Source: JAURVT01 sp049059935 (lineage in GTDB: Bacteria; Actinomycetota; Actinomycetes; Propionibacteriales; Nocardioidaceae). From it: a stretch of 43,688 bases of DNA. The position numbers were made by a program, and so were the translations under genes. This document shows positions 39,220-43,688 of this stretch, one piece after another. Under the pieces are notes generated by a model, which saw nothing but the letters and a program-made list of their open reading frames with translations, ran no database searches and was not told the DNA's origin. The first letter of the stretch is position 1. The number at the start of each line of letters is the position of its first letter. The stretch spans positions 1 through 43,688 of the forward strand of contig NZ_JBMGQR010000034.1 of assembly GCF_049059935.1 (NCBI RefSeq). Reading direction: 5' to 3'.

Positions 39220-39690
39220 TCAGAACTCGTCCGACGGGTCGACCTGCTGGGGGTCACCGTAGGTGACTGCGGTGAAATGCATGTGCAGCGGGGTGATGGC
39301 GATGTCGACCTGGTCGAGCTGCAAACTGTCCCACAAGACTCGTTCGGCGGTGGCGCGTGCCTGGTCGGCCAGAACAAGCAGGTCGTAACCGAACTGACCG
39401 AACAGCTCGATGGTGAGCGTGTGTACGACATGCTCGGTGTCAGCGTCGATCACGACCCGTCCGACGGCCCCACCGTCGAGGTCATCATCGATCGCGCGCC
39501 GCAGGGCAGCGATGACAACCTGCTCAGCGATCCAGATGGGGCCCTCGGGGGTGTGTGCTCGCAGAGGGAGCGATGTGCGGGTGGCGCGCATGGCATGCTC
39601 GAGGACATCATTGGCGACCAAGGCCCACTGCTGCCGCGCCTGTCTGCGGATGCCGTCAATGGCATCGTGATGGTCGCTGGGTTCGGTCAT
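39220..39690 (-). CDS. Hypothetical protein coupled to the ECF sigma factor, Asp23-like C-terminus
   Basis: A 156-residue protein. The ATG at 39690 overlaps the sigma-factor stop (ATGA), which sets the start. The N-terminal half is helical (AIDGIRRQARQQWALVANDV ... GPIWIAEQVVIAALRRAIDD). The second half, VGRVVIDADTEHVVHTLTIE, then FGQFGYDLLVLADQARATAE and VDIAITPLHMHFTAV, has the strand-helix-strand order of Asp23/Gls24 proteins. It may be an envelope stress protein or sigma regulator; the link to Asp23 is a pattern judgement only. Confidence 0.7.
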   Translation of the reverse strand: MTEPSDHHDAIDGIRRQARQQWALVANDVLEHAMRATRTSLPLRAHTPEGPIWIAEQVVIAALRRAIDDDLDGGAVGRVVIDADTEHVVHTLTIELFGQFGYDLLVLADQARATAERVLWDSLQLDQVDIAITPLHMHFTAVTYGDPQQVDPSDEF

Positions 39691-40256
39691 CGCCACTGCT
39701 CCATGCGTGCGCTCACGGTCCGGCGAGCGCGGTGCAACTGGCCACGGACCACGGTGGTGTTCGTGTCAAGAATATGCGCCATCTCCTCGTAGCTCAGCCC
39801 TTCGATCTCGCGCAGGAGCCAGACGGCCTTCTGGCGCCAGGGGAGCTCGGACAGGGCAACATTGAGCTTCTGCCAGAGCTCGAGGTCGGCCATCTGATCA
39901 TCCTGGTAGGAGGTGCTTGCGACCTCGGCGTCGATGATCCAGTTATCGACGGGCTCGGGGCGCCGCCGGCGGCGATTGTCCAGTGCCTGATGGCTGACGA
40001 TCGCCAATATCCAGGTCAAGAGCTGGGATTCTCCGCGAAAGGTGTCCAAGTGCTGCCAGACCTTGATCCAGCTGTCTTGGCAGACGTCGCGTGCGTCGTG
40101 CTCATGGCCGTCGAGCATCCTGAGGGCGTACAAGTAAGCGGCGCCAGAGTAGCGTTCGAAGATCAAGCCGAACGCCTCACGATCACCCATCGTGGCTCGC
40201 CGCACCAGGACGGCATCACTCGGCTTGGGGTGCTCATGAGCTGCGTGTTCAGTCAA
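39687..40256 (-). CDS. ECF-type RNA polymerase sigma factor
   Basis: A 189-residue sigma-70-family factor with both core domains. Region 2 is AFGLIFERYSGAAYLYALRM, then HDARDVCQDSWIKVWQHLDT and SQLLTWILAIVSHQALDNRR. Region 4 is ALSELPWRQKAVWLLREIEG, then LSYEEMAHILDTNTTVVRGQLHRAR (read in two parts). I use the TTG at 40256, which opens just before the conserved part; ATG codons further upstream add arginine-rich residues without similarity. The factor probably drives the envelope-stress genes nearby; its anti-sigma factor may be the following coupled gene. Confidence 0.85.
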   Translation of the reverse strand: MTEHAAHEHPKPSDAVLVRRATMGDREAFGLIFERYSGAAYLYALRMLDGHEHDARDVCQDSWIKVWQHLDTFRGESQLLTWILAIVSHQALDNRRRRRPEPVDNWIIDAEVASTSYQDDQMADLELWQKLNVALSELPWRQKAVWLLREIEGLSYEEMAHILDTNTTVVRGQLHRARRTVSARMEQWR

Positions 40257-41278
40257 CGTCCTACACCTCGCTGTAGAGGCAGGCCGACAACGGGAGTCGG
40301 CAGGCCCGCGTCGGGCGGGCGATGCAGGACGGGACCGGGTCACTGACATGCGCACGTCGTCGTTTCGACCGGGGGAGGACCGGCGATCCGGCGCGTTGAG
40401 AGTTTTGATTGTCCCACACCCAAGGCCCACGGAGCACGGCCCCATCAAGGAGCAGCGATGGTGGTAACGAACGTGGTTTGCCCCTCAGGGCATGCACGCT
40501 GCGGAAGTAGGTGGGCAGTCCATCATCGCTCAAGCGGGCCGGCGGGCCAAGAATGCTTCAGGGAGCCGCGTTCGCCAAGCAGCGCAGTCTGCACATGCGG
40601 AGCGCAAGCTCTGGCTGAGGCGACGCCGCCGCCGCCATTGGCTCTGAGGTCGCGGCGGTCAATGATCTGGTGACCTGGCTGGTGCATAGGTGCGAGTTCG
40701 GCCTGAGACCGACTGTGTCAAGCCGTCGTCTCGAAGCGGGTGGCGAGTTGCAGGCGTGCGCGGACGGTCCGGCTCACGCACCCACGTCGCGGTCAGCCGC
40801 CTCTGGGGTGACGGCCGAGACTGCGTCGGTCGTGTTGCAGACGTCGGCACTTGCCCGTCCGTGGTTTGGCCGCAGGACGAAGGGCCAATCGGATTAGCCG
40901 CGCCCCGACGACGGTGCGGCAATCGTGCTGGGGCCCACCAGAGCGGTGGGGGTGAGTCCGTTGGGTGCGGTCGCCGCAGTTGTCGTCACGGCCCGGTCAA
41001 TCGACCAGGCGCGATTGTGAGATCACCGCTTTCGCCGCGAAGCAAGCAGCGTTAAGTGGACCAGGCTGGCCCTGACCGTCGCGACGGGGTGCCTACTTGG
41101 TGCGGTCAACTGTCTCTTCGCATCGTGGTGGTGTGTTGCCCGGGTCAGCGATCGATTGCTCGGCGACCTGGTCGGTTCCCTCGGCCTCCTTCACACTCAT
41201 GCTGCCTCGCACAGATCGCAACCGGCGCCGCCAATGGTGTCGTGCGACGCGGAGGGCCTCACAGTCGCGATGCTGGCG
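40257..41278. other. Long intergenic stretch upstream of the sigma factor
   Basis: About 1 kb with no convincing gene on either strand: frames are short, overlap in all directions and lack ribosome sites. The frame extending the sigma factor to 40448 covers its first 190 bp. It presumably carries the sigma operon promoter and the 3' end of the DUF2273 operon. A TTGACA is present on the minus strand near 40715, but no -10 fits. Confidence 0.4.
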
Positions 41279-41455
41279 TCAGTCGCGGCGCCCCCGCACG
41301 AGCTCGGACAAGTCGATTCGCCCGGTGATCTGAGCACCGACGAGGTAGCCGGCCGCACCGAGCACGACGCCGAGCAATAGGCCGCTGAAGCCGCCGATAG
41401 CGACGAGAAGAGCCAGAAGTAGACCGGCCACGAGGCCGACGGTAGAGGTGGGCAA
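41279..41455 (-). CDS. DUF2273-like small membrane protein
   Basis: A 58-residue protein, too short for usual gene calls. The start is TTG 41455 with AGGAG six bases upstream. LVAGLLLALLVAIGGFSGLL and LGVVLGAAGYLVGAQITGRI are two membrane helices, followed by DLSELVRGRRD. This is the DUF2273 pattern, regularly found with Asp23/AmaP envelope genes. It is the last gene in the leftward Asp23 operon and probably anchors Asp23-family proteins at the membrane. Confidence 0.72.
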   Translation of the reverse strand: MPTSTVGLVAGLLLALLVAIGGFSGLLLGVVLGAAGYLVGAQITGRIDLSELVRGRRD

Positions 41456-41523
41456 GGCGTTCTCCTACGTGAGCGGGGCTGAAGTTCAGTGAGGGGTTGG
41501 CACGAAGGGCCGTGCATCGCGTG

Positions 41524-41820
41524 TCAAAGGCCGACGAGATCTTGCACCGTGACGTCGACCTGACCGGGTACCAGTGCCCGGACGGTGCGCCGTACGGCCT
41601 CAGCGGTAGGTACGACCGCGCTCGAGGAAAACACGAGGATGTGGACCTCGACGCCGGCTGGGGTGAGCCTGACGCCGGTCACACGACGGCCGGGAAGGTA
41701 GGTGGCGACCTCGCCGAACGCGCCGCCATGGAGGCCGGCCACCCCGGGCACCGAGCGGACCGACTCGACGATTGCGTCCGCGACGCCGGCCTCTGCCAAG
41801 CAGATGGGCTCAGCGGACAC
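41524..41820 (-). CDS. Small Asp23-operon protein
   Basis: A 98-residue protein. From GTG 41820 (AGGAG 10 nt upstream): SAEPICLAEAGVADAIVESV, VPGVAGLHGGAFGEVATYLP, then VRLTPAGVEVHILVFSSSAV and VDVTVQDLVGL. The pattern is that of a short Asp23-type domain (helix, GV, strand, VxxHxV). It overlaps the end of the Asp23 gene by 11 bases, so it is translated with it. Confidence 0.72.
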   Translation of the reverse strand: MSAEPICLAEAGVADAIVESVRSVPGVAGLHGGAFGEVATYLPGRRVTGVRLTPAGVEVHILVFSSSAVVPTAEAVRRTVRALVPGQVDVTVQDLVGL

Positions 41821-42283
41821 GGCCCGCGAGCTCCTCGTCCTCGTCGTCGTCTTCGGGCCCGTCATCGACGTTCACGTCATTGACGGAGATGTTGACCTCG
41901 GTGACCTGCAGGCCGGTCATTCGCTCTACCGCGGCGATCACGTTGCGACGAATCCCGGCGGACAAGTCGGCGATCGCCACGCCGTACTGCGCGATCAGTT
42001 CGATGTCCACGGCGGCCTCACGTTCGCCAACCTCGACCGACACACCCTGGGAGTAGTTGGTCGACGACCCGGGGATGCGCTCACGCAACGCACCAACCGC
42101 GAGTGAACCACCACCCCCGAGGGCGTGGACGCCACTGATCTCTCGGGCGGCGATACCAGCGATCTTCGACACGACCGTATCGGCGATGCTGGTTCGACCC
42201 TGGGGTGTCACCAGAGCATCGTCGGGCTTGGCGACCTGTGACCCCGGGGGCGTAGCGGCGGTCTTGTCAGTGGTGCTGCTCAT
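41810..42283 (-). CDS. Asp23/Gls24 family envelope stress protein
   Basis: A 157-residue Asp23-family protein. TSIADTVVSKIAGIAAREIS, then GVHALGGGGS, QGVSVEVGEREAAVDIELIA, QYGVAIADLSAGIRRNVIAA and VNISVNDVNVDD are the family's typical order. The C-terminus is acidic. The ATG at 42283 with GAGAGGGAT upstream is chosen over 42310. It is the first gene of the leftward operon with two small partners, and is divergent from another Asp23-family gene at 42635. Confidence 0.88.
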   Translation of the reverse strand: MSSTTDKTAATPPGSQVAKPDDALVTPQGRTSIADTVVSKIAGIAAREISGVHALGGGGSLAVGALRERIPGSSTNYSQGVSVEVGEREAAVDIELIAQYGVAIADLSAGIRRNVIAAVERMTGLQVTEVNISVNDVNVDDGPEDDDEDEELAGRVR

Positions 42284-42634
42284 GGCATCCCTCTCATCGA
42301 ACGTTGACATCAGTTAGTCGTACGAACGGTTCAAACCCTCACGGTTGCCGAACGTGAGGTACATCACAAAACGGCGGTTCTCACTTCCCGTGGTCTCGGG
42401 GGGACTCGGACCCGCGAGCCACGCGAGACAACGCGGACACATCGCACTGCTTCGCGCGGTCGACCGACCGTCGTGCGCGTGTTGGTCTGGCGCACGCCGC
42501 GCACCTGTCTGTGGTCACTCGATCTACTCAGTTCGGGGTGCAAAAAAAGATTACGTCCGCTTTGCGTGACGTTCGCTACGGCTGCTGCGTCCAACCCCCG
42601 CATCACGCCCAACCCGAACTGAGAGGCGGTGCCC
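42284..42634. promoter_or_regulatory. Divergent Asp23 promoter region with inverted repeat
   Basis: About 350 bp between two Asp23-family genes. CCTCACG (42337-42343) and CGTGAGG (42353-42359) form a perfect 7-bp inverted repeat with a 9-bp spacer, and TCGTACGA (42318-42325) is a palindrome. A TTGAAC lies on the minus strand near 42327-42332. An A-rich run (42541-42547) is close to the right-hand gene. Binding by an ECF sigma factor is possible, but no clear -35/-10 pair is assigned. Confidence 0.45.
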
Positions 42635-43144
42635 ATGAGCATGCTCTTGCCCGGCCCCTGCCTCCACGACGGTGACAGCCAGGCGTTGGTGTCCAAGTCA
42701 GTGCTGGCCCAAATCGCGTCGCACGCGGCCCGGGAGGTACCTGGTGTGGACCACCTGGTCGCACCGCGCTTGCCGAACGACTCCGAGACCCGGGTCGATT
42801 TGATCGCGGGTGGCGCCACCACGGTCAGTGTCCAGATCGTGGTCCGCACCGCTGCCGGCCTGCTCCAGACGGCGACCGGAGTGCGTGACAACATCCGGGC
42901 CGCCCTGTCGCACATGGCCGGGCTCGCTGGTGACGTCATCGTCGACATCCATGTCATCGATGTCGACGACGTCGAGCTCAGCCCCGTGGCCGAGCCCTGC
43001 TGGGTGGTCCTCGACGAGGTCACCGCGGCCCTGGCCGGTCTGGTTGACGACGCCGCCGACGTGCTGCTCGCAGCAGCCCGACATGGTGCCGAGGCCCACG
43101 ACGGCACCGGCCCCACCCCCGGGTCGCAGGTCACATCGGGTTAG
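42635..43144 (+). CDS. Asp23-family protein
   Basis: A 169-residue protein. ALVSKSVLAQIASHAAREVP, then GVDHLVAPRL, TRVDLIAGGATTVSVQIVVR, AAGLLQTATGVRDNIRAALS and VDIHVIDVDDVE match the Asp23 fold, and a long helix follows. ATG 42635 is chosen because GAGAGGCGG lies at a good distance; GTG 42629 is too close. It faces the leftward Asp23 operon and is followed by the membrane-channel gene. Confidence 0.85.
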   Translation: MSMLLPGPCLHDGDSQALVSKSVLAQIASHAAREVPGVDHLVAPRLPNDSETRVDLIAGGATTVSVQIVVRTAAGLLQTATGVRDNIRAALSHMAGLAGDVIVDIHVIDVDDVELSPVAEPCWVVLDEVTAALAGLVDDAADVLLAAARHGAEAHDGTGPTPGSQVTSG

Positions 43145-43180
43145 GACCTTGCTCGAGTGACCGGCACCGCGTCGCATCGC

Positions 43181-43202
43181 CCCGGGGTCATCTGGCCCCG
43201 GG
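43181..43202. terminator. G/C hairpin after the Asp23-family gene
   Basis: CCCGGGG (43181-43187) and CCCCGGG (43196-43202) with an 8-nt loop, located between the Asp23-family gene and the channel gene. There is no strong T-tract. It may be a weak terminator or attenuator. Confidence 0.4.
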
Positions 43203-43227
43203 TTCTCCACCCCATCGAAGGCAACCC

Positions 43228-43688
43228 ATGAAATCAGCACTCACCAGCGGTCTGACGTCGATCGCCCAGTTCCTGCCCAAGCTCCTCGCGTTCCTCGTGA
43301 TCCTGGTCATCGGCTTCCTCGTGGCCAAGGCGATCGCCAAGGCCATCGGGGCACTGCTCGAGAAGGTCGGCTTCGACAGGGCCGTCGAGAAGGGCGGCAT
43401 CAAGAAGGCCCTCGAGCAGTCCGAGCTCGACGCCTCGGACATCGTCGGCAAGGTCGTCTACTACGCCCTGATGCTGTTCGTGCTCCAGATGGCGTTCGGC
43501 GTCTTCGGGCCCAACCCGATCAGCGACCTGCTCACCCAGGTCATCACCTTCCTGCCCTCGCTGGTCGTCGCGATCATCATCGTCGTCATCGCCTCGGCGA
43601 TCGCCGCGGCCGTGAAGACGCTGATCGACGGCACCCTCGGCGGGCTCTCGTACGGCAGCACGCTGGGCACCATCGCCAGCGCCTTCAT
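43228..43688 (+). CDS. Conserved TM-helix (MscS-related) membrane protein, partial
   Basis: The frame opens at ATG 43228 with GAAGG upstream and runs off the end of the window after 153 codons, so the C-terminus is missing. SIAQFLPKLLAFLVILVIGF, LVAKAIAKAIGALLEKVGFD, then IVGKVVYYALMLFVLQMAFG and VITFLPSLVVAIIIVVIASA show the conserved transmembrane-helix repeat of small-conductance mechanosensitive channel relatives. It is a plausible partner of the envelope stress genes next to it. Confidence 0.85.
   Translation, partial: MKSALTSGLTSIAQFLPKLLAFLVILVIGFLVAKAIAKAIGALLEKVGFDRAVEKGGIKKALEQSELDASDIVGKVVYYALMLFVLQMAFGVFGPNPISDLLTQVITFLPSLVVAIIIVVIASAIAAAVKTLIDGTLGGLSYGSTLGTIASAF

Noticed and set aside
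40659..41055. Several plus- and minus-strand frames upstream of the sigma factor
   Set aside because: All overlap each other and show no motif or start signal.
42395..42460. Possible tRNA 3' end on the minus strand (GGGTCCGAGTCCCCC, like a T-arm)
   Set aside because: No five-base T-stem closes and no matching acceptor, D- or anticodon stems can be drawn upstream. It may be a chance match or a remnant.
1..43688. CRISPR array or insertion sequence
   Set aside because: No regularly spaced repeats and no transposase or terminal inverted repeats with target duplications were found by eye.

Overview
The window is high-GC DNA from an actinobacterium, probably a Nocardioides-like member of the Propionibacteriales. 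Support for this: strong G/C third-position bias, frequent GTG/TTG starts, an Lsr2-type protein, BldC-like and ANTAR regulators, an SCO6880-type conjugation protein, DUF4913, and an Asp23/DUF2273/ECF-sigma envelope-stress cluster. No rRNA, convincing tRNA, CRISPR array or transposase is visible. The genus is an inference.

Layout. (1) 1-2041: the end of an unknown protein, a GNAT acetyltransferase and a histidine phosphatase. (2) 2213-7440: the mobilization end of a conjugative element. A leftward operon (SSB, small HTH protein, coiled-coil protein, XRE-like regulator, Lsr2) diverges from a rightward operon (MobC, MobP-type relaxase, accessory protein). The 0.5 kb between them holds hairpins expected of an oriT. 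(3) 7597-11284: a compact leftward CBASS anti-phage operon with Pch2/TRIP13 ATPase, an unassigned 159-aa protein, a HORMA protein, a CD-NTase and an S-4TM pore-forming effector. (4) 11910-20861: a leftward type IV secretion operon (DUF4913, VirD4-like coupling protein, VirB4-like ATPase, SCO6880 protein, TrbL/VirB6-like protein, small membrane proteins, DUF6668-like P-loop protein). (5) 21139-25076: a divergent rightward operon (two HTH proteins, a lytic transglycosylase/M23 hydrolase, a lipoprotein, a ParA-like protein with deviant P-loop). It runs by overlapping codons into TmrB-like and Nudix cargo genes; a convergent GrpB gene follows.

(6) 27-31.5 kb: small hypothetical proteins and a secreted OmpA/fibronectin-III protein. 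(7) 31.5-38.8 kb: a gene-poor, degenerate tract containing duplicated copies of a regulator set, some frameshifted: small 'CTxEPE' proteins, Cys-rich proteins (one fused to an ANTAR domain), and BldC-like proteins. It also has a regulator joining a double HTH module to two LuxR-type HTHs. (8) 39.2 kb to the end: an ECF-sigma/Asp23-family/DUF2273 envelope cluster and the start of a conserved-TM-helix (MscS-related) channel protein.

How it fits together: relaxase, coupling protein and T4SS suggest an integrative conjugative element or conjugative plasmid carrying an inserted defence island. No integrase, replication initiator or att site is seen, so the element type and its ends are not settled. 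The most notable system is the HORMA/TRIP13 CBASS with a membrane effector and an extra unassigned gene. The second is the degenerate regulator tract with its unusual domain combinations.
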